Shown: piece by piece, positions 36,901-51,900 of the stretch | Numbering within the stretch: position 1 is the stretch's first letter | Layout of the letters: each line of letters starts with the position of its first letter | Source of the DNA: Amia ocellicauda | Lineage: Eukaryota; Chordata; Actinopteri; Amiiformes; Amiidae | Reading direction: 5' to 3' | DNA: 64,000 nt | NCBI RefSeq assembly: GCF_036373705.1 | Contig: NC_089869.1 | Span: 14,643,676 to 14,707,675, forward strand | Position numbers and translations under genes: made by a program | The notes under the pieces: model-generated | The model's database searches: none | What the model was told of the DNA's origin: nothing | Seen by the model: only the letters and a program-made list of their open reading frames with translations

Positions 36901-39900
36901 AATTGTCACATTAATTTTAAGCCATCAAACAGAACGCAAATTGTTTTTCTAGATTCGTGAGCAGGGCCATACCTGGCACAATGAACTCTAGTAATTTGCT
37001 CTGTGTGGTACCATAAAATACCTATGCAATGCTTATATGGAAAAAAATGCTTTTATGATAAGATCCTTAAACCACTATACCTTTATTTTTCTGACTAGAA
37101 TTAGATTAAGACTTCCAGTGTAAACAAATGGAATGTAGAGAGGGTTATAAAAAGAATATTACTGGATCATTTAGTCTTATCTCGGTCACTGAAAACATAA
37201 AATGCTCATCGGGAATTTGATCAGTAGGTTAACTTCACTGGCACGCTGCAAGGCCAGCAAGCAGCTGCAGACACAAGTCTATTGCACGAAAAGAATTATG
37301 ATCACGGGGAGTGATAGGAATATCTGAACAAGTGCTAAGTGCTTTGGCGCTTGAATCAGCAGATAAATTAATCCAACAGTGCTACTGGTGTTGCTGTAAG
37401 AGCACAGAAAGAGTCAGACGGGGCCACGGTTTACTGAGACGCTAGAATTAAAGTGTACATTATAAAAGACTTTTAAGGTATTGGAAAAATACAAATAATA
37501 AAGTACACCAATATTCAGTATCACTTGACCAGAGATGTTGTGTGATTGATGTTTGTTAGAACAAACAATCTACATCATTCAATAAAATAAAGCCAAATAT
37601 TTTTGATATAAGTTGACCCAAGATGTTTTGAGAGTGGCGTGTCATACAGTAGACACGAGAGATGTGCTCTGGGCTCTCTTCTTTGAGTAATGCAGTGTGA
37701 AGAACAATCAGTCGTGGGTGACAGGGGAAATGGTGGGGGAAGGGTGGGGAGGCAGTGTTTTTTCTGTTCTACTACTTGAGCTCTATCACTCTGACACCAT
37801 TTTCAGTTTGTGCATTGAGATGCATCCTGATAGTCCACTACTAGGTACATGCTTCCATTTAAAACCTATTTGTGTAAATCAAGTAGCCTCCAGTTGAAGT
37901 CATCTTTGCTCGTATAATATACATTGTGCAGAATACAGCAGGCGATCCTTAAATGTATAGCAAGGTTATTTTCATGCTGCTATTTTGAGGACTGAGTCAA
38001 ACTATTATGATCAATTGTGGCACCCAGTATACTGCTTACAGCTGTTAAGAATTTGACTTTTTAAATGATTGCTTTTTAATTCTATTCATAACCCAGTGGG
38101 AAAAATATATAGTGAGGGCGGAAATAAATGAATAAGTTCATAAGCATGTTCATTGTCACCCTTTGATGGATGAGGCAGCCAAGACCCTCGCACGGACTAT
38201 AACTCTTGTGCGAGTGGAGCAGGCATTGTGGCAGGCTGAATTACAACCCCCCGAGCACGGCAGAACATAGTTAAATAACTCCGACTTAAATCACCACTTT
38301 ACATGTTGAAGATGTAAACAAATAGGAATCAAAGGCTTTATTTGCTCGATGCTTCTAAGAAAGGGGACAACAGTTTGTAATGGTATGCCAACATGCCACG
38401 GGTCATGGAGAGTGGCCTTCTGGGAAGCCCATTTCTGCTGGAGTATCCAGGCTCAGATGAGGCAGGAGAATACTTTCATCAGATAGGGAGAGGGATAGCT
38501 GTTGTCACACATCTGCTATAGGGGGCCTCTGAGAGCAATACGCACTGCAGTAAGACGCAACTGTTGAATGTACCCACTGAGAATCTTAAGTTAAAGCCTT
38601 CTTGTGTCTTCCCATGCTGAGATTTGTTTACTCCTTCTGGTCACGCTGTGCTCGAAGGGGCTGGGGTTCAGTAATAGTAAGAGGTATAGTGACAAAGCAA
38701 TCTAATTTTCCATCAATCAGTCAATCACTGTGTTTTCTGAGAGCACATTCTGGAAGCTCTCAGTCATGTTGTGTTTGTATAATAGCACTCACGACAACTA
38801 ACTTTTCCCAAGACAAAGCACCCAGCGCAGGAAACCGGGGATGTCATGTATTGTGCACCGCCTTAAGTCCGTCCAACACTGCTGTCCCTAAAACCTGCCC
38901 TTCCATTCGCTAAAGCCTGGTTGACTTTGGATATTATACATTTCAGAAGAAGCTGTCTGTCACTTTGAGAGATTTGAGAGAAGAGATTTTTGTACATAGT
39001 GCTACCCAAACACTTTCAAAACTAAGTGCCCATTTCTACTAAATCTACAGTCAATGTTTACACACAAACTATCAATTACTATTTTTTTATGGACACTAGA
39101 GCATTCCTCCCACTGCTACACTGTATACAGTCATGTTAGTAAGAATTATGCTTTTTTCTTCCACTTTGGGATGTTCAAATCCTGTAATATATAATAACAC
39201 TCTGGAGATGATATGTCAGAAAATAATCCCAGTGAAACCGTCACCAGCACACTAGCTAAAGCCCGTATGCATAATTATACAATGAGGCTTCACATCGCTC
39301 TCTGTGGCTTTTCAATTCTCACTCATATGAAGAGGTTGTCTTCTGGTTCTTCGTGTTTGTCAGTTTGGACTACAAGCTCAATTTGTTTTACAATAGACTT
39401 TGAAAATGCTCTGTCCCTTTGGCCTTTACAGTTGATTTCTTTTTACTCATACCCTCACTGGTTTTGCAACTCGTTCACTCAGTTATAATAGGTTGTGCTT
39501 TGCCTAAGGCCCCATTACATCCCAAATGGTCCATAATTATTGCTATTACACTTCAATAGAGAATAAATGTTGGGACTTTTCCAGATAGTGTTACTAGGAG
39601 AGAACCTGGAGGACAGGGGGTAGCCATGTTTGAACAATATGAGAAACAAATGTCTTTCAAAGAGATGTAAGGTACGATAGTTGTATATGAGCCTCCGTAG
39701 TTATATTCATTTCATGCAAGTGATGGAATACAATGCCTTCTGATCAGTAAAAAGAGCTGGTGTCTTTTTATTTTTTAATTTAACAAATGTTGGTTTGGGT
39801 ATTTTAAATTTATCAAAATCAGCATAATACTAAATTTGATTAGATTTATCATTGGACACAAATGAGAACAACCATATATAGATAGTGTAGATAAACTACA

Positions 39901-42900
39901 CATTGAACTTGCAGAAATGGTGATTTGGTCAATCAAGAGAAAGGAAGGCACATTGTGCTACAAAATCCTATGTAAGTTCTATAATAAGGACAAAATGCAA
40001 AAACTTCCTTAAGGCTTCTAAAGCCAACATAAGTTATAATTAATGTATAAGGCACTGTAAGAACTGAAGAGCCACTGGGTTTTGACTGTATTCAGAGCTG
40101 AAAGCAAAAAAACACCATTGACTGTCTTCAGGCGTCTGGTCATTCTCTCTTTCAAAATCGGAGCCTACGTCTGTCGGTCTCTTGCTTGAGGTGGGACTAC
40201 AGCAGCATAGATCTACAGCCCGCAGCAGAGACAAGCACTCATGGATAAGTTCTCAAATAAGTCAATACAATATTGGCCTTCCTCCTAGAATGGCTAATTA
40301 AATTCTCATATTCTGCTTCCTTAAGTCACAGCCAATTGTCTTAGCTTGTTAGAACAAGGATTTGTGATTGATAAAAAGATTGTTACATGACATTGGCAAA
40401 AGTGTATGAAGGATTTCCACCAAAGTGCATCCTGTCTTAATACTACATTAACACACTTTTAGATTATAAACATTAATAATAAAAAACAATGAAATTGAAC
40501 ATTTTTTACTTTTAGAAAAGGCAACTGAGATTTAACACCACAATAAAGCAGGAGGTATATACAATACTCAAAGCATAGCTTCATGTCTTTACTAAAACTG
40601 GCTTTCAGACAACACATACAATTAGAAGCTGCAGAAACAAACCACCGGGCCACTGCACAAACATACAGCATCGTACAATTATAACATCTTCATTCACAAA
40701 TGGTGTTTTGTGGTATTTATCTACTACACCATTTCTAACCATGACAGAATGTACCAATTGTATTGGATGAATTAGATGTTTTACTGCCACAGAGAACAAA
40801 AGCTGTGAGAATAATGCAAGGATCCCAGATTTTTGGTAAAGTAGATTTCTTTGAAAATTAAAAGGGACTTACTTTCCAACTTCATCTATTACTGGTGCCG
40901 GACACAGTAAGTATGTGTCTTTAATATCTGCTGGTTTCTCATCTAGAAAAGAAGAAAAAATATGGAATTTCTCATATATATATTCTTTAAAATGTTTGTC
41001 TCCCAGAAGAAAATGCATGGATACTTGCTGTTTTTTAGGTATAAAATAAGTACATATTAATTGTAATTACAGTACTTGCATAAGAAAAAAAAATACTATA
41101 TTTGTCTTTATATGATATTTAATACATTTACTGTGCAGACTCCACAATTTTTTGAAAGATCATATTAAACAGCTTTAATGATGTATAATTCTTAAAAGTT
41201 ATCCACATACTTAAGTCTTCAAAAATGAAATGTAATTTGCATATATGCTATTTTTGTTCTGTTCAATATGATCAAGAAACAAATAAATAAAAATTCCAAC
41301 AATAAAACAGTGTAGATCATACACAGATTAACAAATGACTTACTTATGGTAACAGTGTCGTTGATTTTAAAACTGCACAAGACGTGGTCAATATTCCGGG
41401 CGTGTGAAAACCCATTCCCTTTCACCACTACTTGAAAAGACTCTGGAATTACATAAAACACAATCTCATTTTAAAACTTCTTCAAACAACAGACATAATT
41501 CTAAAACCTCAAAAAATCAAGCCTCAATATCTCAATGTTTTAGTTTTTTTCCATTTGAAAATTAGATTCATATTAGTGATTTAAAACCAGACTTTTGAAA
41601 AGCAATCTAAGGTATTGGAATTCATTAACTGTAAATAACTTTAGCAAATAAATGTGTCACATCATTCCAAATATACAATTTATATTATAATAATAAAACT
41701 TCACGTATGCAATGATATATGCTTGTCTGCATGTTATTCTCAGATATTAACAGTCATTGCACAGGTTTAAAAATGCCAAGCACTGTGAAATCACCAAGTG
41801 TATAGCCAGGGGGATTTTAGCATCTTATTCTATTTGCTCCATCCTTAACCTTTCACGAACACTCAATTCATTACCAGTAAAAATAGAAATGAAAAAGCAA
41901 AATATGGTTCACTGATGCTTATAATAAAAGTGATGCTGTTCACAAATATCTTATACTCCTGTAGCCAAAGGAGGTTTTCTTACTGCAGAACTGGGATCTC
42001 TGACCTTTCTCTTCCCAAAGGCAGAGTGCTGCGTAGTGCAGGCCGATAAACAGCATATGTTACAGATGTTAGAAAAAGAAAAAAAAAGACGACAACTTAA
42101 AAACCTGTCTAAAAACTGAAGTCTTGCATGGAAAACACTGAGATTGAAGGTGTGCTCACTGCTGAATCCCAAAGTTTTCTTCTGGTACATGGGTAGAGTT
42201 TTTCAGAGCATGTTTCAAGACTAGTCACGGTTGTACTATAATAAATAAGGGTGAACAGTCTAACATATAAATATTTTTAATGACAGCGTGAAGTTCACTG
42301 GATAAAAACGCTGCACGCGCACTATGCCATCAGGAGATTTCTTCAGTTTGCAAAGGTCACAGAAATAATGTTTCTCACTTCACACAAAAAATCTGTTCTC
42401 AGTATCTGTACGAATAAATACATACAATCACACATTTTATAAAACAAAACATCAAGATGTATTTTATTACTGCATTGTACAATTTCATGTATATGTATAA
42501 AATAAAAATATAATGTATATATAAATTAAATGATATAATATATTTTAAAAAATTACAAAAATATATATAAAATAAATTAGTTCTATTCCTACATTTTCCT
42601 CATAACCGACAATATAATTTTAAATTTGCATGTAATTTAAATGTATATATAATGTTGTATATTTAGATCAATTTAATTGTATTTTTATTTGGAATGTAGC
42701 TCAGCTTTGACAGGGGCTCAATATTCAATATATAATATGCCTGTCTATCAGAAAGAAACCTAGACATGTTTAGAGAGCGGCCGTTGGAATGGCAGTGGCT
42801 CAAAGCATTCCCGTCTCCGTGCCCCGACACCGCACACCCCGACACACGGAGACTCCTCCCCAAGCCAGCACACAGCCCAGCCCCCAATTAACCTGTCACT

Positions 42901-45900
42901 CGCACAGACACTAATCCACCTTCATCATTACACGTTCCGTAAACCTAAATGGTTCACTTGTCCATAGGCCTGCTCTCTCTCTCCCGCTCTTGTAAACGCT
43001 GCAGCGCATTACATTAATGTGACGGCCGTGTGTTGAAATGGCTAATTCTGTTTAATTTTGGGCCCTGGCTGTGACCGCGTCCTTTTCTTCCTTAGTTACT
43101 GTCAGATTATACATTGTCGATTTTGACAAGATAGCGCGGGGAAAAAGGTCAGCTCTGAGATAACCGGGCAGCGCTGGCAGCGAGATGGTGGGATGAAGCT
43201 GGTGCGCGCTGGCTGTGCTGTCGGCTTCGCTTCTCTGGCTCTGATGAGGAGCTGACTGTTTGCATCCACACCTGGGAGTTGACGTGGCCGGTAGGATGCC
43301 ACATCCAGCAAAACCTTTCAATCACATCTGTGTACCGTGAGCGTAATCAAAGCAATGATGCTGTCAAGTTATATAGCAGCCACCTTCAACTCCAAACTGA
43401 TGGCCTGTTTACAGGCTGCATGTCCTGGTCACTTTACATCAGCATGATTGTAGAGATAGAAGCACGCCCGGCCACATCACACGGAGACGGGCGCTTTTAA
43501 AGGGAAGCAGGCGAGACTCTACCAGATCCTCTCATCACATTCCGTCAAAAAATCTCATCCCTACAATGAGTGAATTTTACCATGAATTTTGAGCAGATCA
43601 AATTAAAAAATTGAAGAATTAATGGTCATCTAAAAATGCAGAAAAACAAACAGTTCATTTATTATTGCCTACAATATATGTTCCCAGATAAAATAATTTT
43701 GTGTAAAATTTTTGTTTTCTATCATGATAAATTATGTCATACATTTAACACTGATACATTCTCTTCTAACTTCAGATACATACATTTGTATTATTTATGA
43801 ATGTTAAATAAAAATATCCTATTTAGAGTGGCTTAAAAAATAAAACTACCTCAAGAAAAGATTATTATCCAGCTTCATACTAATATTACCAAAATAATTA
43901 GTTTAGATCTCTGCACTTTAGACATAAGCCATTTGTCCACTTGCAATACATTATTTAGGAAGTTAAATGCATAATTTATTATTTAAGTGTACCAATCCTT
44001 TGATAAATATGGACGCTGATCCTCTCTCTCTCTAAATATATAAGTTTACACACATACATGTATGGATAAACACATACACACAATCCCCCAAATTAAACAA
44101 TCGTTCTGTATTCTGTATCGAATGGGGTTTTTCATTCTCAGTTTGGTTAAGTGTGAAATCTCTTTGTTTTTTAATTGGCTGCTCTGCAGTCAAGTGCTGC
44201 TACAGTGAGCTTCTCTCATACGCTCATGGCAGACGAATGTGGCTTGACATGACCTTATTAGCGTGCGCTACACGAGTGCACTCAGTGCCTGGGCTCGACA
44301 GCGAGCGAGCACAATGCGCTCTCGTTTTCCATACACGATCGATTTTAATTTCAGTTTAAATGCAGGGAGAGCATTCTTCTTCTCACAACACGTCCTGAAA
44401 TGAACTTGCCCAAACTCAATCAGAGCTGGACCACACCTTTGTCATGCACGGTTCACAGCGCCGCTTACAAGCTACAACACAGCTCTGTCTGGGGTCTTAC
44501 CTCCAGCACACACACTGGACGGCTCAGCTGCTAAGATTTCAATGCAGGATTTCCTCAGGATCTGAAACAGACAGGGAAAGCAGTTTTTTATAACATGGAG
44601 AGCAAACTGAACACAATTCATGTATTTACTTACTCACTTAAAGCATAAAACAAGTTTATTTATTTACCGAATCAATCATCCCCCTCAGAGCCTGGAATCC
44701 TCCTATCACTGGAAATACGTGATCTATAGTGTCAGCGATAGTGGCCAGCTTAAAAAAGACAAAATCATGGACTGGATTATTGAGTTACAAGCTAAATAAA
44801 AAGCTCCTGTTTTAAACATGGCTACGAAATTCACAGTTAAATACACTAATCGAAAAACACATGATTAAATGTTATTACAAAATGATGACTACAATTGTGC
44901 ATACTCAAAGTTCAAAATGTCGGAAAGCAGCTTTTTTTGTGAGAAATATGTAATGGATAAATCTCAATCAAGTCCAAACAGGAAAATAATCACATATAAA
45001 AGATCTAAAGCAGCAAGCCTTTTTAACAAGAGGAGTTATGTATAAATATCCCCAGGCGAGGGATAACCAAGAATGTTTACCATTCATTATTTGAACATGT
45101 CTTTATGTAATGTTTTCCCACTGTTGATCTGTCTGAAAGAAATATTGTGAAAGTGGTATCATGGTATTTCTTATTTACTTATTTTGAGTCAATGGGTTTC
45201 ATTTACCTGTGTCTCGTTGAAGTCCTTCACTCCTACACAGTAAACGATCGCACCAAAAGATCGAGCCCTTTCAGACTATTGGGTCAAAAAACAAATAAAA
45301 TGTTTATGCAGCATTTATAACATGTTCAGCACAAGCCCAACTGGGTTGCCAATACACTTAACAAATTTGTCCCTGTTTTTGAATGTACCTCTTGCTGTGC
45401 TTCATAGAATTGTTGTTCATTGAGTTCTCCGTCCGTCAATGCAATGATGACACTCGCCGTCCCTTTAAAACAGAAACCAAACACTTCGACTCAATACTCC
45501 CTGAAAAGACAATACTCTCCAAGATACAGGAAATAATTAAAATGGACTCTTACCATAGTTTTCATGATATATTTGTTCATTTGCCTGCAATTGTAAAATG
45601 AGGTAAATGTTATTGCGACATGTTATTGAAACCAAACTCATATGAGAATAACAGAAATATATTAAAAAGTGAAAGCTATACCCTTTCCAATCCTAAATGC
45701 ATGCATGTGTCTCCTCCAGGTATCTCCCTTCTGAGAGCATTAAGGCCTGTCCTTATTTCATCCCTTAAAAAAAAAGAAGAATGTCAATTTTATTTAGCAG
45801 CATCAAACTGAACATCAAATAACTTAATAACCTGATTACTTCCAGTGTCCTCATTTTACACTCAATAAACACAAATAAGTGGATGGCATTTCAAGATTTT

Positions 45901-48900
45901 TAATTTGAGGAAATTAATGTGATAGAATAGAAAGTATAAAAACTTGAATTCAAATGATAATATTGGAGCACATACGTCATGGAAGAAAAATCATACATTT
46001 GAATATTGATTCTCCGAGTCTGTAAATCTTAGATGTACTAAGATCGATTTCCTTTTTAATACACAGATGTTTCAAATATTTATGAACTACATTCGCCTTT
46101 GACGTAAGAAAGCAAAATCAGATTTTTAAAACTGGTAAAGATTCTCCGTCACAAATCAGTATTAATAGGACAAGTTCACCTGTTTTCAGTCAGCTTCATG
46201 ATTGTTGTACCACGAGTGGAGAACACAATGAAGGACATTCTTAGCATCGGGCTGTAAGACAGTGCAGATCAATTATTTATGAAATTCAGTTTAAAAAGTC
46301 ATATATTTCAATCAATCATTCAATCCATTTTAATTTAGTATAGTGCCCTTCGCAGGGTAGCCACAGAGTGCTTTACAGCTTGAACATAAACAAACAAATA
46401 AACAAAACAAAGACATACAGAACTATTAAAAAAAAATAATAATAATTAATTAAACCATTAGAGAAAAACAAAACCTCATATAGGATGGCAGAATGTTAGG
46501 AGTAAATAAATATATGGGGGTCCACAGCTTAAGGCCTAGGCCTAATGGCTGCCTCCCCTCCAGGAAGTATAATTATATGATGATCCGAAGACCAGACCTT
46601 TTAGACTAATTGACCTCTTGCAGGGGAAATTGATTTTCATAGAACACGTCAGATTTAAAATGTCATATTAGTGTATCCATTTATTTTCCTTTTTACTGCC
46701 TTGAATTAAAAAAATAAGGAACATACATTTCTAGAATATATTAAAAATAAGTTTGTTCCATATGGGGAGATACAATCTACCATGGCCAAGCAACACAATT
46801 TCAGAGTCTAATCACATGTTTATAAACCTTACCTTATGAATTTCTCTGCCAGATGTTCAACAAAGGAGTAGATCTCTATCCAGTGATTTTTTACACTTCC
46901 AGATCTGACAAAAAAACAAGAACAAAAATCTTTTCAATGTCAGTTTATAACTCAAGTTAACTGTTTTGTTTTCCATTACATTTCAGTATAATCTCGTAAG
47001 AATGTACAAATTACAGTTACATTTTTTTCCTGCTAAGTACAATTGAAACAAAATCAAATAAGGGATATAGACCTATAATTTCATAATTGTTGTTGTTTGT
47101 GCCTTTTGAATTGAATCCTGGAATTGCTTTAATTCACTTGGCTCAGTCAATTTTAGACCCACTAGGGCTCAAAACAAGGGCAAATAGCATCTACATCAGA
47201 CAAATTTCTTTCTCCACTGTAAAACTTCCTACTTCATTAGAAAAGGGAAGATTAAACGGTAACTGCTGGAAATAAATGGCTACTAAGATTCTTACACCCA
47301 AAACATGGATCTATAAAGGGAAGAAATCAGAAAATCTGACAGTCTAATGCAGGGATTCCCAAATCAGTCATAGAGTACCTCCTGCCCTGCTGGTTTTGGT
47401 CCCAACTGAGCTCGTAAATACTTAATTGAACCATATACTGCATTGTTACTTCAATGAAGGATTCAATTAAGCAATTAAGAGCTCAGTTGGAACAAAAAAC
47501 AGCAGGGCATGGGGATAATACAGGACCGATTTGGGACTTCCTGGCCTAATTTAATAACTGGCTAATATAAAATATAGAGAAATGAAGACAGGGACTGCAC
47601 TGCACACATTCCCAAGCATGCCATCTCAAGAAGCCTTGGAGCATATCAGCCAACAAAGGAGACAAAAGGGAAATAATCTGAGTTATCTATTATTGTGGGA
47701 AATCTTTAAACTCCTGAGTAATTTAAGTGGATGGAGATCACAGGAGATTTCCTATGTGGTCCCCTGGGGTTCTCATCCCTTGAGGTTAGACTTATCTAAC
47801 TTGGACACTTATCCTTTAACACTGATGGGTCACTTGTAGGATTTGTTTGAAGAACAACTGAAACAATATATTGCAAACAATGAACAGCATTATACAATGT
47901 AAGTGGTCCAAACTTTGAAAAGTATCATGACTAACTGACCCCCCAGACTGATGAACGTTTTGTTTGCAAACCATGAATTATGCCCAGAGAGGTTTTGCTT
48001 ACCAAACCATTATAGCCTAGATTGTTTTAAATCCTTCTTTTAGTAGGTCCAATTTATATGTATCCAGTGGATTTGAGGAGAATTCGAGTCTTATTAGATT
48101 CATTTGCCAACGTCACTCCCCATTTTTATTACTTTTCCAAGCGAGAATGATAGCATATTTTGCAACAAACCCATACTGACAACTATTCTGAATGGGTTTC
48201 ATATAAAAAGACCAAATCAAATGGTATTTTACTGCATTATGGCCTGTGTTTTATACACACTTTAAACTTATTTAGTGTCATCATCTGTTTTCCTGCTTTT
48301 GGTGTAAAAATTTGTGTTTGAAGGCGTTTTGTAATGGCTGCCTAGCTTGCAGTTTCTTCACCTGTCTAAACAGAATACAGAGAGGATGTGGGAAATCTTT
48401 TAGTGTGACTCCAGATGAAAGCAACATTAAGCCAGTTAGGGCATTCTTGTGGCCTTCTGTATTTGATCTAATTTTCATAGCCTGTGTTTAAGTTAAATTT
48501 CCCTGGGTTCAGTTTTCCCTTTAAAAAAAAAAAAAAAAAAAAAAGGTCTTACATCTGAGAACACGATGACCTTCGCTCAAGCATACAGCACAAATAACAT
48601 GCACTATAAAAAAGTGATTGTGATTCTGATATTACATTACCACACCATTTAAGTAATATCTGATATCCTACTCACTGTAAGACTGCTTCTGCTTAAACAG
48701 TAAGCAAGGGAAACTAATCCGGTTGAAGACCATTATGGTCAGAACAGTAGGATGTATTGCCGAAATCTAAAATCATTAGTAAGTACAACTAAATATAGCT
48801 ATCAAACTATGAATGAACTCAAAGCTTCTCTAGTCATTCTTTATGGTCTGTAAGGACATATGCTTCTATCTTTTGTCCTTAGTGCTTAACACCTACAGAA

Positions 48901-51900
48901 AAATATTAAAGTCATGTTAATTCTTCATTCTGAAGTCTTAACAACAGTATGTTCTTTAATTCTGTAAAAGACAAAGATGCTTTAAAATAATTAATATGTC
49001 TCTGAGCCATAAAATAGCTTGATATTTGTGGCTGAGCCAGGGTCATTCAATGGTATTTTTCACGCCCATAAAAATCTGTTTGCAGCTCTGCACTATTTAA
49101 TCCATAAAGCAGCCAAAAGCTTACTGACGCTTACATTTTGAGAAAACTCCTCAGGCTTTTATTAAACTTTATATATTAAAGGGTAAAGTGTGCTAGTAAC
49201 ACAGTTATCCAGAGAATGAATATTTAAAGAGACATCCTTCAGTAAATGTATGTTTTGTAAATGAACATAAATTAACATTTTAATTATGTACCATACCATT
49301 AGTTTTGCTTTAGTTTTATTATTAATTTGTATTCTTGTAAAAATTGAAGTGAATTCAAGTTCAACTACTTCTGCTTTATAAGGTTCAATGTAATATTATA
49401 AAATGGGGAAGAAATACTCCTCTCAAACATGTTCATAAGATGTCTTTGGTCAGACAACACGTCTAGTAACAGCAGCTGCTCAAATTCTGCTTACAAACCA
49501 GCCAGGCCATGACTTACTTTTTGGAATTTATGCGACTTTTATGTGGGGATTTTTTGAAGAATGCAACATCCTGGAGACCATAATGTATACTGTAATGCTG
49601 GCACATATTTGTTTAAACTTCTTGAGCACTAGGCAACCATTAATCAAAACAAAACTGCTTTATTAAAACCTTTGTGCTTCCAGAAAAACAGAACATGCAA
49701 AAAAAGGGTATGATACATTGAAAATACAGTTACACATGGCTATACATATTAAACAGATTATCAGTATTTGTGATTTTCAACATAATCCAAACTGTTAATA
49801 AACACATACTCCAAATACTGTGCCAAGTACTCCCTGTCATGCTATTGGAAACCTGTGCCAAAGAAGGCTGTTGAATTATTCCAATCAGTCTCAAACTGTG
49901 CCTTTCTGATTAGCATTAATGCACACTGGGGGCTAAACTGAGACCACTAATCTACTTTCACTTTGGTCTTGCTCTCGGCTTGGACCCAGGTCTCCAGATT
50001 TTTTTAGAGAATCACCACTTTACTTAATCCCACCCGCTAATAATCAATTCCAAAAAATGTCACTTAAAGGGCAGGTTTCCATTAATCAGAGATTTCTTGT
50101 TTATATTAATTGGAAAAGTGCCATTAAGAATTGGTTTTGAAATTTGCAATTTGGTGGACGGGTCAATGTTTTGATTTAATCTGGGCCGCAGTCTTTTCGG
50201 ACGGTTTCAACATGTTTATCACATTTTAAACAATTGAAAAGATTAGTAAAATCCTCCCACACACAGGAAGTACGCAATGTAATGTGTGCGTTTATTTCAT
50301 TTGAGAAAGGTAAACAAAGCCGTAATAATGGAATGGTTGCATGGCAGAAAAAGCTCCTAAGACATTGAATGTTTTAACGCCAATAAAAAAATGTATTACA
50401 TTACAGACCAAAGGCCAATATTGGAACTACTGCTCAGCAGCAAGAACATAAACCAGAGCATTTTCTCAATAGTTTGCAGGTTTGGCATGTTTGATTTATT
50501 TATAGTTTGTAGCCGTAATGTATGCTATCCAAACGTTCCCGACCTTAAAAATGTGACAAAATGCCCATCTGAAGCCAATGTAAATATCAAATTTATAGAG
50601 TGTATATAGCTAAAAAGTCATAAAGGATGATACATTTGCAAGAATTAAATAATTTCTCATTTAAAATTCAGTGAAAAGTTAAGGTAACTAAAAATAAATA
50701 GAAAACAGGAAGTTAAACTATCTGGAGACTGAAGGGTCATTGGAATAGCAGTATTCTGCACATACAGCAGAACCTCTTATTGCCTGAACACGCTTATACA
50801 TTTAACAGACTGGTCCTGAATCATTTAGATGGAGAATAATTCTGGTCTCAAGACAGACTAATGAAGGGTAGACATATGGGTGAGGCCACCTAAAACTGCA
50901 CCTTAGTTTTATTTCAGTTTACCTGTGCAAAATGTTCAATATTTCATTATTGTTTTAGTACATATTTAGCCCTGGTGGGATCTGAGTTCTTGGTGTACCA
51001 ATTATAATGTTTTGGCTGACAGTTTTCCATGTTTAAGTATTTTACAACTGTACAGAAAAAGTAGTGGAGAATACTAAATTTACTAGAACTTTTGTGTCGG
51101 ACATTTGGTTCCAGTAAAGCACTCCCAAGTCATTCTATGGCGATCCCAAATGAGTTAAAAAAAAGCCCTAGGTTTATTAGCCTCTGTAAAGCAGCAGGTG
51201 AAGATCTAGTTGCCTGATTCAGCTGTACAGTTTTTTCTCCAAATTCCTTAAGGAGTGGTTATGCATGGTGTGACTTATTGTTTAAAGGTGCAGTCCCCCA
51301 TAAGAGTTTTTTTAATCGCTTCTCAAGTGTATGATGTGTACTATTGTAATGTTGTTTTGTGAAAACAGAAACCTAAAACAACACCTTTCAGAAAGATGTT
51401 GAGCAAGAGTTGTATTATCTTCTGAGCAACAAAATAATGAATTAAAAATAGCATGCTGCTGAAGGAATAGCCATAAGCTGTCTGCATTGTAGTATGGAAG
51501 AGTAAAATCATATCATTCTCTCATCTATTCCAGTATTAATACAGCTTTCTGCATGATAAAGAAGAATGCATCTGTATCACAAAGTGAAACATAGATGTGT
51601 TTTATTGGTGCCAGGCTGTATATGCCTTTAGGATGCTTCAGCCTTGAATGACGCAGACTAAAGTGAACAATTTTGATTAAGAAAAAACAACACTAACGTT
51701 AGGTTAAACAGGCTAGTTTCTTCCTTACGTGGTCCACTGAATTCCCATCAGCCATTGTGAGCCTAAAGCAGAAATTAACCTCTCTGTTAATTCAGAACAA
51801 AACCCCTTTAACAAACCCTGTCACATTGCATAGCGGTGGGTCTACTGAAGCTCCAATCTATTGCAATATAACTCAACACAGAAAGACTAATGTCTGTAAT

